Shown here in pieces: positions 35,843-48,427 of a DNA stretch of 64,000 nucleotides. Made by a program: the position numbers and the translations under genes. Within the stretch, counting starts at the first letter, position 1. Each line of letters opens with the position of its first letter. The notes under the pieces are model-generated. The model was not told the DNA's origin. It made no database searches and was given only the letters and a program-made list of their open reading frames with translations. This stretch comes from Mytilus californianus (taxonomy: Eukaryota > Mollusca > Bivalvia > Mytilida > Mytilidae): positions 53,138,384 to 53,202,383 of the forward strand of contig NW_026262712.1 of the NCBI RefSeq assembly GCF_021869535.1, in the 5' to 3' direction.

Positions 35843-37262
35843 TACGACCGCAAAAAAATTTTTGTGGTCGTATATTGGTATGACGTTGGCGTCGTTGTCC
35901 GAAGACACATTAGTTTTCGCACTCTAATTTTAGTTTAAGTGAATGTATCTCTATGAAATTTTACCATAAGGTTCAATACCACAAAAGGAAGGTTGGGATT
36001 GATTTTGGGGGTTATGGTACCAACAGTTAAGAAATTAGGGGCCAAAAATAAGCATTTTTTTAACTTCCAGACATTACTTGTGTGTAAGTGTATGGATCTC
36101 TCTGACATTGTACCACAAGGTTCCATATCACAAAGGGAATGCTGGGATTGATTTTGGGGGTAATTGCCTCCAAATTTTAGGAATTAGGGGCCAAAAAGGG
36201 GCAAAAAACAAGCATTTTTCTAGTTTCATGACAATAACTTGTGTGTAAGTGTATGGATCTCTCTGACATTGTATCACAAGGTTCCATATCACAAAGGGAA
36301 TGCTGGGATTGATTTTTGGGGGTAATTGCCTCCAAATTTTAGGAATTAGGGGCCAAAAAGGGGCAAAAAACAAGCATTTTTCTAGTTTCATGACAATAAC
36401 TTGTGTGTAAGTGTATGGATCTCTCTGAAATTGTACTACAAGGATCCATATCACTAAGGGAAAGCTGGAATTGAGTTTGGGGGTAATTGCCCAAAAAGTT
36501 TAGGAATAAGGGGCCAAAAATAAGCATTTTTCTAGTTTCCAGACAATAACTTGTGTTCAAGTGTATGGATCTCTCTGAAATTGTACTACAAGGTACCATA
36601 CCACAAAGGGAAGGCTGGGATTGATTTTGGGGTAATTCCCTCAAAATTTTAGGAATTAGGGGCCATAAAAGGGCCACAAAACAAGCATTTTTCTAGTTTC
36701 AGGACAATAACTTGTGTGTAAGTGTATGGATCTTTATGAAATTATACTGCAAGGTTCCATATCACAAAGGGAAAGCTGGGTTTGAGTTTGGGGGTAATTG
36801 CCCTAAACATTTAGGAATTTGGGGCCAAAAAGGGGCCAAAAAACAAGCATTTTTCTAGTTTCCAGACAATAACTTGTGTTCAAGTGTATGGATCTCTCTG
36901 AAATTGTGCTGCAAGGTACCATACCACAAAGGGAAGGCTGGGATTGAGTTTGGGGTGATGAATCATAAGGGGGTTCAAAAAATTTGGGGGGGATTTTTTT
37001 TTCCTTTTTTTTTCTTGAAAATTTTCCATTTTAAATTGGTTATTTCTGATTTATTTATAAAAGCAAATAATAATGATATGGTTTGAATAGGTAAATTAAG
37101 AAATTTTTAAGTTCTTAGACCACTTTCATTCTGTGTGAGAAACCTATGCTGTGTCAAATATTTAATTACAATCCAAATTCAGTGCTGTATCAAGCTTGAA
37201 TGTTGTGTCCATACTTGCCCCAACTGTTCAGGGTTCGACCTCTGCGGTCGTATCAAGCTGCG
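35843..37262 (+). repeat. Repeat E tandem array, ~160-bp unit, bounded by GACCGCA / TGCGGTC
   Basis: Starts 'tacgaccgcaaaaaaat' and ends 'ctctgcggtcgtatc', an inverted pair. About six to seven units contain 'gtgtaagtgtatggatctct' and 'aggggccaaaaa'. Minus-strand frames across it are products of the repeat. Confidence 0.8.
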
Positions 37263-37649
37263 CCCCAGCGGAGCATTTTATTCATTATGATATTATATTT
37301 AATCATCCATTTATTAAAAAAATATTTTGTTTAACATGTTTAAAAATTCTGAAATTCTGAATTTATGAAAATATAAATATTTTGATAAATATACATCTAA
37401 AACATGTAACATTATGTGAAAAACATCAAATAAAACGTGTAGGGTGCAAACTTGTATTGAGAGCAAATGGACCCGACCACATGGTGATGGAACCCATATG
37501 ATCGATATACCCAACTACTGTATCTTGGAACTGGCATATATATATGACTCCAATAAGATTTCAAAAACTTTTGACTTTACTTTTACAATTTGTGGGTCAG
37601 AGCTGTTTTCTGAAATGAGGGGATGGACAGGGGGTCCCTGATTCCCACT

Positions 37650-38145
37650 TCCCTACCCCTACTTTCAAATTTCCCTTCCCCTTCCCCCACTTCTGTACCC
37701 ACTTGCTACTTGGGTGGCGTCACTTTTACCTTTCTAGAGTTATGCCCCTTTACAAATGGAAAAATTGCTGAATTTTTCATTTCCATTCTCTAACAAGTTT
37801 GCCTCAACCAAATGTTATGCTCTTCTACAAAATCATGACAATGCTTATTACCACAAAACACAGATCAAGTTTGAATTTTGGTGGTTTCACTTTTACCATG
37901 TTTACAGTTCTAGTGTTATGCCCCTTTACAAATGGAAAAATTGTCGAATTTTTCGTTTCCGTTTTCTAACTTAAGTTTGCCTCAACTAAATGTTATGAAA
38001 CTTATACACAATGCTTATTACCACAAAACTCAAATCAAGTATGAATTTGGGTAGCGTCACTTTTACCGTTCTTGAGTTATGTTCCTTTATAACGTTATAT
38101 GCAAGTGGGGGCATCATCTGTGTCCCATGGACACATTCCCCATTT
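37650..38145 (+). repeat. Repeat H, ~180-bp partial tandem
   Basis: Two and a half units with 'gcgtcacttttacc', 'gttatgcccctttacaaatg' and 'gtttgcctcaac', ending 'gggggcatcatctgtgtccc'. Confidence 0.65.
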
Positions 38146-38905
38146 TTTAATTGATAATCAGCTGATAATACCAAAAATAACTTTATCTATAAATTAAGAA
38201 AGAGTAATATTTCAGCTTTAAAATGATTGAAAGATTTTAAAAATCCATTCAGTGTTCTCAATAAGTTTTTGAAGAAGAGGAAGAAAAATAAAAGTAGCAG
38301 GCAATCATGAGGGCCGTAAGGTATCCCCCCTTCTCGTTAAGCTGGGGGTTTGTGGAAAATTTTGAAAAATCTAGATTGCAGGAGGTAGCATCTGGGTTGT
38401 TCTGAATAGATTTTTGACCTTTTATTCTTCATGTTAATTTGTCCATTTTTAGTCATGTTAGTACATGTAGCTCATTTAAATTTTCCTCAAAAATTATTTA
38501 CTGTTGCAAATATCCGTTTACCTGTCTCTGTTACACGTCGCCAGGTAAACTCAATTTGCGACAGTAATACTACCAATGCATGCAATGGACATCTGCAAAG
38601 CTTCAAATACAATACAGTTATCTCTTAAATAAGACATAAGCACGTATATACTAACCATTAAAAACAAATTCAAATCAATAAGAATTCATATTCATTTTCA
38701 AAATATCCAATTAAGGCAACCACTATATCATGTATATAGTACAATGGCATCTGCTAACAACAACATAGCAGTCCTTTGTACAACAGTTGTCAGCCTCAAA
38801 AAGAAGATTTCTACATGTATGTCATGTATGTCTGCTCTTTCACAAATATTCTAAAAAACTGCATAACATGTACCAAGAAATTACATGGAAAAATAATTGA
38901 ATCCA

Positions 38906-39620
38906 CAGTCAGGGGTACTACTTAAACAAGTGATTTCAGAATCACTTCTTCAAGTGATTTTGGCTGTGAAATATTAAAAACTTTCACAAAAATAGACACA
39001 GACTTTTTAAAATCACTGAAACAAGTAATTTGAGAAGTTAAAATGTAATCACTTCAACAAGTGTTTATAACATTTTCTTGATATTTTTCCTACAAGCTTG
39101 CCTTTTTTATTGGTAAAAAGACAAGAATTCCATTGAAAAAACAACTATGTACATGCAGAAATTGTCTTTTGCTTGATAAGCCTGTCAGTTTTTACAGTTT
39201 ATTTAAAAATGCAAAAACTGGAATAATTTGTAGATCAGGACATAACCTTGAAGTAGGTCATTATAACTCTAAAGAAAACCAATCAGGTTACCTAATATTG
39301 TTGACCTTTGTCTGATAGTAAGAGTAGTTAATGAATATTTGATTATAGAAAAATTCCCAAGGGTACTTTTAAAAGCTTTAGCGCACTACATGTAACTTAC
39401 TGTCTAAGCGCACTGGTGAAATTGATATACAAAAGAAAGGGATAATTAGTTCTATGTAGGAAAATTATAGAAAAGTTTGTCAAAATATGGAAAATCAATG
39501 AAATTAGCATTTGAAGATCAAAGGAAACACCAAAATCACTTAAATAGGTGATAACTGAATTTATCAAATCACTGAAATAGGTGATAATGAAATCACTTGT
39601 TTAAGTAGTACCCCTGACTG
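38906..39620. mobile_element. 715-bp MITE with CAG termini, 5' of TNFR-like gene
   Basis: Left CAGTCAGGGGTACTACTTAA and its exact inverse at the right; the inverted match covers about 33 bases. Subterminal 'aagtgattt' and 'aatcactt' are repeated. Flanks are ATCCA and ATCCG, a likely 5-bp duplication with one change. Confidence 0.8.
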
Positions 39621-39863
39621 ATCCGGATCCACAAAAAAGAAAAAAAAATAGAAGTGCCACGTTCTTTCAAATTCCTGGATAAACCACTGTTCATGGCTAA
39701 TAACATGAATAATAGACTAGACAACAAAGGTATGATTTGTGCCTATTCTTTTTATATATATATGTTGTATATGTATTTTGTTAGCAAACTTATATATTTG
39801 TTATTACCCTATTTCAATTTTTGTTTTGTTTTTCAGAAGAACATATACATTAGATTATTCAGG

Positions 39864-42531
39864 ATGATTTTAATTATTAAACTTGTTGTACTGATGCTAG
39901 TCATATTCCTGCCACCATCTTCCATGACACAGACATGCGATGAGTACCATTTCTTCAACTTAGAGACATCAGAATGTACTAGATGTAAAACTTGTCGACA
40001 ATTTGAAGTACTTTTCTCTGAATGTGCCAAATTTAACGACTCTGTTTGTATTAGTCTTAATTATAAGAACACTAGTCACTTGCTTCAATATATCTCCAGC
40101 GTAGAATTCTGGTTTGACAAACTACCCAAAGACAGAAACCGCAACACCAAATATAAAGAACAAGATGCAACAATACAAGTTCCTGACACAAAAGTCAACA
40201 TTGCAAATTGGAAGACACTGTCATATTCTTTGACTGGTGTCCTCGGCTTACTAGGAGTTGTTTCAACATTAGTGCTACTATACCTGTGGAGGAGGAGACA
40301 GAATAGCATGAAAGAGTATGATAATCTTCAGAACAGATTAGGTAATATCAAAATACATGACTTGCCTGCTCTGTTTATATAACATACAATAGAAGCAAGC
40401 AACAATAATTAGATAACCTTGTTGAGTCAAAGTCAAAGGGACTGGTCGAGAGTATTGGACTCGTCCGAGGTCTAGTGTGTCGTAATACATTTTAATTGCA
40501 TGAACATGATGAAATACGGTATGAGATTTGTGTAAATTAGATGTTTTGAACATTGTTCCTGTTTTGATATAACAATTTATGATTGTGTATTCAAGCTCCA
40601 TATTGTTTGGTCCATCATAATAATTAAACACACAAGTTCAGTTTCAAAACATACACAAATAAAATCAATATACAAATATTCATGATATTTACAAAGGTCA
40701 GTATCTATAAATTATTGAATCACTTGCGGAAAGAAACAAGTCATGTAAGATCATGGATGAGGGTCGTCTGCTTTGCATTCAATTATTGTAATTTTGTCAT
40801 AATCATGATAATTGTCTAAATCCTTTCAATTATTGAAATTAATGAATTCCAATTCAAAAGATTCATTTAATCTCAGCTTGGGTCATTTGAATTTGTTTCA
40901 TTTTTGTATCCAGTTAAATATGTTTATCTCACTAAAGTTCCGCTTGTAGAATCAACAAAGGTTTAAAGAGGGTAGTAATGGGGTACCCTACAAGACAAAT
41001 GATGGTAAAAAAAATAAAATATTTATTAAAATAATATTAACGATACACATTTTTCCTCAATTGACGCTAATGGTAGCTACAGAATGCGATTTGACGAATG
41101 ATGAAAAAAATGAAGACTTAATTGACACTAATGGTAGCAAAAAAGGGACGTTTGACGCTTGACGATAAAGGACATTGTCACATTCTTACTTTATAAAGTC
41201 TACATTTTTCGATTTTTTTTTACTTTTGAACTTTGAGCATGTTGAGACATCAGGGCCAATTTACATTAATTTTCCATCGACAGGACTAACAAAAATATTC
41301 GACTTAACAGAGAATTCGAATCAACCGAGTTCGACTCATTAGAGATTAAAATGCATTGATTAAACCGGAATTTTGCCTGGACTGAGCAATAACTTCATCT
41401 CATCCAAGTTTTCCACACAACAGAGTTAGACACAACGAGGTTCGACTGTATATAAATCAACATGCATGTAGATAAAAATATATGTAGGAAACTGTCAACT
41501 AGCAAGCAACCTCACAACACTAGATTATCAAATAACTTAGTAGATATCAACAGGTCAAGTTTTAAATTAAGGCTTTAGGGCTATAATATATTCCAGAAAA
41601 AATATATGGAGGGGTTGGATGGCACTTTAATTATTTTTGTATGGGTGGGGGCAGGTCACAGAGTTCAAATTGTGTGGTAATGTATGCAAAGTGAAATGCA
41701 ATTGTATGGGCGATGGCCATACAAAAAGTGCCTTCCAACCCATCAACTCCCATATTATTTTTTTCTGGAATATACATGAACGTGATGAAAGTTAAGCAGA
41801 AAATCTAACAACAATATCAATCTATCCAATGAACAACAAGGTTTTATTGTTTCTTTTATCATGCATATATTTATCTTTTTATTAAAATAGGGAATGCTGA
41901 ACTTGGAAATGAATATGTAGTTTTTCGACGTTTACCTCATCACACATCTTACGATGAAGAAGATGTTAGTGCCCTTCTGCCAAGACCGCCAAGACGAGGC
42001 TGTCGTGTGATTGACATCAATGTTAGAAAATACTCTCGCTACTATCGCAAAAGGTTATACAAGCCACAGAGACGGCTTCTACCTGAGGGTGTTGATGATG
42101 TTTTTGAATCTGAAGACAGTGCTGGATCTCGTAGCTTGCGTCTCCATACAATACCTGAAAGATCTGACAGCGATATCGATGACGTTTTAAATGCTGACAA
42201 AAAACAAAGCCACGATTCAGATAAAGATACCAATAACGATGAATCTGTAAATGAGGTTTGTTGTGTAAATTCAGGGAACATGAGCAGTTCATCAAAAAGT
42301 AGTAAATCAAGTATTGAAGGATCTCAAAAAGCTGAAAATGACAAAAGTGGAAGTTATGTCTGTTTGAAAGAGACAGCTGAAGTCAAGGACTCTGACATTG
42401 ATGTTAAAAATACACCAGATTTTAATCAGAATGACCACAACACAGAAACAGATAATAGGAAACACAGTTCTGTTAGTTCACAAGAGAAAGTAGACACATC
42501 AGAAGACTTAGATCATGGTACAAATGAATGA
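39864..42531 (+). CDS. TNF-receptor-like membrane protein, single cysteine-rich domain, 2 exons
   Basis: Coding exons are 39864-40341 and 41891-42531, joined across a phase-1 intron ('gattag|gtaata', 'aaaatag|ggaat') to give 372 residues. Residues 1-23 are a signal peptide. Cysteines 25, 38, 41, 44, 54 and 62 give C-x12-C-x2-C-x2-C-x9-C-x7-C, a complete TNFR cysteine-rich module. There is only one. N58 and N69 are possible glycosylation sites. Residues 119-142 form a membrane span followed by RRR. The ~230-residue tail is basic near the membrane (PRPPRRGCRV, YRKRLYKPQRR), then Asp/Ser-rich. No death domain is evident; SSQE near the C-terminus matches a minor TRAF2-binding pattern. Single-module receptors of this sort include BCMA-type and fly Wengen/Grindelwald-type proteins; the ligand is unknown. 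A 5' untranslated exon ending at 39729, with an intron to 'tttttcag' at 39836, is likely. The start is the first in-frame ATG after that acceptor. Confidence 0.85.
41587..41774. mobile_element. ~190-bp MITE in the TNFR-like intron
   Basis: Left 'tatattccagaaaaaatat' and right inverse 'ttttttctggaatata'. The inner segments 'ggttggatggcactttt' and 'aaaagtgccttccaacc' are also inverse. Confidence 0.75.
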
Positions 42532-42546
42532 TTTGTTGTAATGTGA

Positions 42547-42552
42547 AATAAA
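42547..42552 (+). terminator. Polyadenylation signal AATAAA of TNFR-like gene
   Basis: AATAAA 16 bases past the stop codon. The close spacing implies a very short 3' untranslated region, or later signals are used instead. Confidence 0.5.
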
Positions 42553-42599
42553 AATAATGTACATCAAGGGTCATATAAAATTTATTAAGTAATGTTCAT

Positions 42600-43416
42600 T
42601 TAAGAAGCATAATTTTGATAGTTTTTTTTACGCTTTATTTAAGAAATATTTTAAACTATATGTATGATCCTTTTTAAGACCTTTAATTCATCAAGACTCT
42701 TTTAAAAATATTAAAGCTTGCTCGGAAGTTTACAGTGAATCATATTCATACATGTTTTTATATCATCTATACTGCATGTATTTCATTGTCTTTGTTGTGG
42801 TTCAGAGTTTAAAAATCCTTTATAGTGAACAGGGTGTAGAGATAAACTTAATATTGATCATTAGATATAAATATTAAAGCTAAAATTTACAATATTACTT
42901 AAAATCACAAAAATTTAAATATATAAAAGTTAAAAACCAAAGCTGATGATGGTAGAGAAAAAATTAGGATTGGTGCTAAGAACATAAAAAGTCGAGGACC
43001 ACAACCTATAAATAGGCTATGGTGATCACAGGGTGTTCAAAATGAATACTTTTCTTTTTCGAATCTTTTTATTTGTTACTCTACAGGATTATTGATACAG
43101 CATGGCAATTAAGAAATACAGTTATCTCCCTTCTCCCAGTATTTAATCAGCTATTTTTCACAGCCTTTTTTTTTTTTACCTGAAAGCTGATAAATTGATT
43201 TTGTGATGCTTAATTTTAAACAGATATGTTACAAAGAGAATTTCAAATATTATATTATTATACCTCATGCTCATGATGTTTATACATAAACCATTGTAAA
43301 CAAAGAAATGATGACACAATTGGAATGTATTTGGTTATCTACCCAATCCCATATCAATAGGTGATAAAAAACCTCAATAAAAGACAATTTCTGAGCTTCT
43401 AAAAAACTACATGAAC
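42600..43416. other. No gene recognised; possible long 3' UTR
   Basis: AT-rich DNA downstream of the TNFR-like gene without distinct structure. Confidence 0.35.
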
Positions 43417-43421
43417 ATTAT

Positions 43422-44155
43422 CAGTCAAGGGTCTAACTCAAATAAGTTATTAGAGAAAAATAACATACATGTCGTTATTGTGGGCTAAAATATCAAAAAA
43501 CTGTGATATATGTTTCAAAGAGGCAATATACATCCTTTATTTTGTTCAAGTTCTATTGGTATTATTGTTGTCTTTATGTATACTATACTTTAGAAAGATA
43601 TAACAGTTTATAATTTGCCAATCATGTATAGTACACCTATGTTATTACAGAAAATATATGCCTGTAATAACTAAAGGGTGTTTTAACAGCTTTTCTACAT
43701 CTCTTCAAAGCCAATTCTCAGACATATATCACAATGTATTTTAATTCATTGTAAGAAATAATAATCAGAGCATGTAATGAGGTTCTGAGCAAGCTTCCCA
43801 GTAATTCCCAAGTGTCTCATTTTATAAGTTACATGCCTATAATAACTATGCCTTGTTATTAAAGCTTAGTGTATCCCTTAAAAGCCTTGTCTCATTGATT
43901 TACCATGGTTGATCAAAAATGTATTAATTGAATTGGAAAATTAATTATCAAGGTCATGCATTAAGTTTCTGCGCAAAGTTTCAAGAAATCCCAAGAGCCC
44001 ACTAAAAATAAAAATATATTTTAATATATTAACTAATAACAAACATATGTTACTACAGATTAAGAAATAAAGAGCAGACAACTCATGAAAGTATCTGTAA
44101 TAACACATGTATGTTATTTTTCTCTAATAACTTACTTAAGTTAGACCCTTGACTG
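43422..44155. mobile_element. 734-bp MITE with CAG termini and 5-bp duplication
   Basis: Left CAGTCAAGGGTCTAACT, right its inverse; the inverted match extends about 50 bases through 'aagttattagagaaaaataa' and 'catacatgt'. ATTAT flanks both ends exactly (43417-43421 and 44156-44160). No coding capacity. Confidence 0.85.
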
Positions 44156-44473
44156 ATTATGAACTATGCAATGTTGATTCCTTTAAATCTGATGCAACTT
44201 TCCATATAAAAACCATGACCTACAGTAAGAAATTACATTATAAAACTATTATTCATATGATGAAAAATAAATAAGAAGGTTGTCATTAATAGCAGGTATA
44301 CATGTATTTGATTATCATGATTATTTAGATTTCAATTCTATTCCAAATAGACATTCAGATAAAAATATCAAATAGAAAAGTTATAAAAAGGGCAGAATCA
44401 ACTGTACCTTTTGAAGTTTGTAACAAGATTTTTTTCTTGGTCTTCAATGGTCTTACTCTTAGGACACTGGAAT

Positions 44474-44580
44474 GTGTCACAAAAAAACTTACGACTAAAA
44501 TTGATCGTAAATATACTGAATTGTGTAAGACACGATCAATTTCAGTCGTAAAATTTTTTTGAGAAATTTATTTCTGACAC
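44474..44580. mobile_element. 107-bp fold-back MITE
   Basis: 'gtgtcac' and 'tgacac' outer ends; inner arms 'acgactaaaattgatcgt' and 'acgatcaatttcagtcgt' are inverse with one mismatch. Confidence 0.7.
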
Positions 44581-46835
44581 CCATAATTTATATTTAAAAT
44601 TGTTTTGGGTTTACAACATATATTGTTTTATATTTTGATTATGTATTTAATGTTTGTTCCTTTAGTAACATCATGAAGATTTTGGGATTATATTAAAAAA
44701 TAGCATGTTCATACATGTATATCAGCTAGTACATGTATTCTTTAAATGAGTATGAGAAATCATATACTTTTATTTAACATATATAGATAGTTAATAAACT
44801 CATTTGGAAACCATAGAATTTAAAGGCAGCTATGGAAAATTGTCAAAATGTGTGTTGATTTATAATATTGTTTATGTATATTTGTAAATTTTTGGAATAA
44901 CAAAGGTAAAAATATTTTTTGAAATCGTTCCTGTAACCGAAACAGGTTGTGGAAGTTTTATTACTTTATTTGTGCTATTAATAATGGTTGTAGCTTTATT
45001 TTATAGTCTTTATTTTGTATTAACAAAGCAAATACAATTACATCATCTGATCTGACAATACTTGAAGCAAGTACAAAATTGTATAATAAATGTGTTCAAT
45101 AATATGTGCAATACATAAGTTATATATGGTTGTTAATAAAGTGTTCATAAATATACATTTTATAGATCATTTTACAAAAAGCTTGTATTTAGAATTCTTT
45201 GGTGCCATTTATAGTATTTATGTGTTCATATATATATGTTCTTAAACATTACAGGACTTGGATAAATGTTTGTAGATACAATGTGTTCAAATTAGATGTT
45301 GGTTGTATGTGGGTATTTGAAACCATAAATAACACTTTGAAACCCTGATGATGCAGATAAAGTTTTTGTAAATATTTATTATACAAGAATCATTTTCTAT
45401 ATTTTTTTTCAAACATGTCTTGTTTCATAACAAAAAAACAGTTCCATTGAATAGAAAGGATTCTATTGCTCTATATATTTTTTTTATATACTGGTAAATT
45501 TAATTAAGAAAAAGCTATAATAGATGTTGAAAAAAAGTCGATCTTGTTCATGCAAACTTTACTTTTCAAAGCACTTGAAGCACTTGCACTAAAAACTGTT
45601 TAAGTGCCAGTCTTTGTGAGGAATTGGCAATTCAAATATAAATCAAAACATGGTCAGAAAAAAACCTTCCAACCTTACCATGCTATTTTGAAGAAACCAT
45701 CATCCTGAGCTAGAAATAGTAAGTCTTATGTTTCTGTATGTCTTGTAATTCAAAATAACTCAAGATAAGTTTTGGTTAGAATGATAGCAAATTAGGGAGT
45801 TATCTCGTCTTAACTGTTAATTTATAGTGCATTTCAACCAAATTGTATCTTCTATTACCAGAACGGGAAACGGAAAAGAAAGTTATTTTCATGCATTACT
45901 ACCTATTATAAACTGAAATCAATGTAAACTTCAGTGGATTTTTATTTGTCATGTTTTCACCACTGCCTGATTCTTAGGCAGACTGGCACTTATTATATAT
46001 GTATTTATTTATTAATTGTATATGTTTTAAGATCTAAGAATGCTTAGAGGATGCATGTTAGAGATGAAAGGTGAAATTTTCAAAGGGGAATAACTCAATT
46101 TTGTTTTTATATGCTACTAAATTGATACTAGTTTGAATGGGCCACAAATTAAATCTTCTGAATCTATGCAATGGCATAAAGCTATCTGGCATACCATTTG
46201 TTTGTTCAATAAACATGTACTTCCATATAAATATGCAAGTAAAATCAAGTCTTTTTTTTATTTATTAAAAAATTTTGGCAAAATTGTAGAATCTGGAGTC
46301 TGTTTCAGGACTATTCTTTGTCTCATGAATGGGCATCCTTATTCTTCAGAAATCAGTAAAAATGGAACCCATGGACCCATTCATGTAAGATTCTGAAATG
46401 TATTCTGTTGTATTCACAATGCAAAAGTCAACTTCATTATTAAATTTATTGTTTTTTTGTATAGTAAAAATCAAATTGCTCTATTGTTGAAATGTGCTAG
46501 TCATGGTTTGTTGCATATTTTACTAGTCTATGTTTTGATTATAGCACTTTATGACATTGTTTAACATGTTTAAGAATTGATATATGTCGGCAAAGTATTA
46601 ATTGGGTGGAAAAACTGGGTCGCAAGTTTTCCCCGGCTGGGCAATACTCTATGAAATGAGTAATAACAGGCAATATGATTACTAAGCTTACAGGTATTTT
46701 AACACAAAATGATAAAGAAATACTTTAGTTTCATAGTATTATTGCTAAATATGTACATTTTATAAGGATAAACTATATCCCACTGGGATATACTCATAAA
46801 ACTGGGGTTTTGACAACCTTAATATTTGTTCATTA
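44581..46835. other. AT-rich DNA, no gene recognised
   Basis: Contains a weak 13-base inverted pair (aagtgccagtct near 45602 and agactggcactt near 45980) that may bound a ~390-bp element. An 87-residue open frame at 46133-46396 has no family feature. Confidence 0.4.
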
Positions 46836-47899
46836 CAGGGCTTCCAAAATGGTCACATTTGCTGGACAAATATAAATCTATAGGACATTGTTCGTCTGAA
46901 CCAAGCATGAATTGGACATCCTACATGGGTTTGCCATTTCAACGTTCGTGTAATTCAAAAAAATCAACCATTTTGACTTGACCTTGTGCCTTAATCAGCC
47001 ACACTTTTCCCATCTTATAAGTGACAGTACTCTATAAACAAGCCCCTACTATAATCCCCTCTCATTGCATTCAAGGTTAATTAAGTGTCAAACAGGTGAG
47101 ATTTACCAGCTGTGATCACCTGTGTCAGGTTAATTATTTGTACAGGACATCAATTGATTTTTTTGGAAGTTATTTTTTTTTTTTATTAAAATTAAAAACA
47201 TTACTGGTTTAAATCTAACTAATTTTAACAAAATTGATTTAGACTATCAGAAAAACTTATTTAAACGAAAAGATCATTTATTTACAAAGGTGGTAAAAAA
47301 GTTTAAGAGACAGAACCACATCGATTGAAATATTACAAATGTGCACATGTGTGATATTTATTATTTAATAATGCGTACAAATTCATCCAAAACGATAAAA
47401 ATGTCATTTATATACCATTATTTTAAGTTCATCTCTAGTATTTTCCCTAAGAAATAACGTGGAAAGAACTGCTTAAACTCAACAATGCTAGATAAAAATA
47501 CATGGATTTTGCACAACTGTCTCTGTTCTGCATTCTTAAACGTGTTTATCAAATAACTAAGCTGGTCCTCGACTGACTTATATGCTTATACACATTGTTA
47601 AGTCTGCGAATATATGCCAATTCTAACCATACACTACTATCAATTTGATTGTTAATGTCAAACATGGAATTTATATTAAACTGAAAAAGTATGAAGTCTA
47701 TGAAGTTTATTGTCCTTTAATAGCTTAATGGCGTTATCATATGGTTATGTCCATCTTTTGTTATGGGGGAACCTGTCTAACGGGATAAAAAAACGGGATT
47801 GTTTTTGTTGTGGATATGTTTTGTAATCTTTTGTTATGGGGGAACCTGTCTAAAGGGAAAAAATTGTTGGGCTGTCTCAAATATTTTTTGGAAGCCCTG
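46836..47899. mobile_element. 1,064-bp non-autonomous hAT-type element
   Basis: Terminal inverted repeats CAGGGCTTCCAAAA / TTTTGGAAGCCCTG, with the perfect 8-bp duplication GTTCATTA immediately outside both ends (46828-46835 and 47900-47907). CAGGG-type ends with an 8-bp duplication are characteristic of the hAT superfamily. The interior has no transposase frame. Near the right end, 'ttttgttatgggggaacctg' occurs twice as a direct repeat about 73 bp apart. Confidence 0.9.
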
Positions 47900-48427
47900 G
47901 TTCATTATGGTGTTTATTAAAGACGAAAATTTCATTATAATTATTTTTATGGTTATTGATAGAGGTACAGGTAAATCTATCTGTTGTTAAGACTCTTTGT
48001 TGACCTCTAGATATCTTTTGGTTATTTGTGTTGTTTTCTTGTTGTTTTGCTGTCTCATTGACTAATACTCCGTTTATTCGCATTGTGTTTTGTTTGTAAT
48101 GTTTTAAATTCAAAAAATTGAATGTTTTTATTTGACAGGATGAGTAAGTATTGCACTATAATATTAATTTTCAGTTTATGATTGCTTATATAATTAATTT
48201 ATAGGCAGCATTTTCTGAAATCACAAAAATTTAAATAAATTTTGTCCATTGATCAAGAATCTCAATAGTTGATATATGAAACAATTTCTGAATTACAGTT
48301 TTTATTTGTAGCCTTTTATTATATATATATTTAAATTTATTATTTTGTATTTAAGGAAAACTGTTTGGTTTGTTTAGCTAGAAAAAAATTTACTAGATTT
48401 CATTATTTTTTCTTTGTTATATTTTTA

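Noticed and set aside
36128-36677. Minus-strand frames of about 110 residues with internal repetition
   Set aside because: They fall wholly within tandem array E and repeat with its unit; no start, signal or family feature.
39654-39836. In-frame extension upstream of the TNFR-like start
   Set aside because: The stretch is AT-rich, contains a plausible intron ('aaag|gtatga' to 'tttttcag') and would bury the signal peptide; the ATG at 39864 is preferred.
39833-40309. Minus-strand frames opposite the TNFR-like exon
   Set aside because: Shadows of the plus-strand coding exon, which has an intact cysteine pattern and matching splice sites.
46133-46396. 87-residue plus-strand frame
   Set aside because: No domain, no splice evidence, AT-biased codons like the surrounding DNA.
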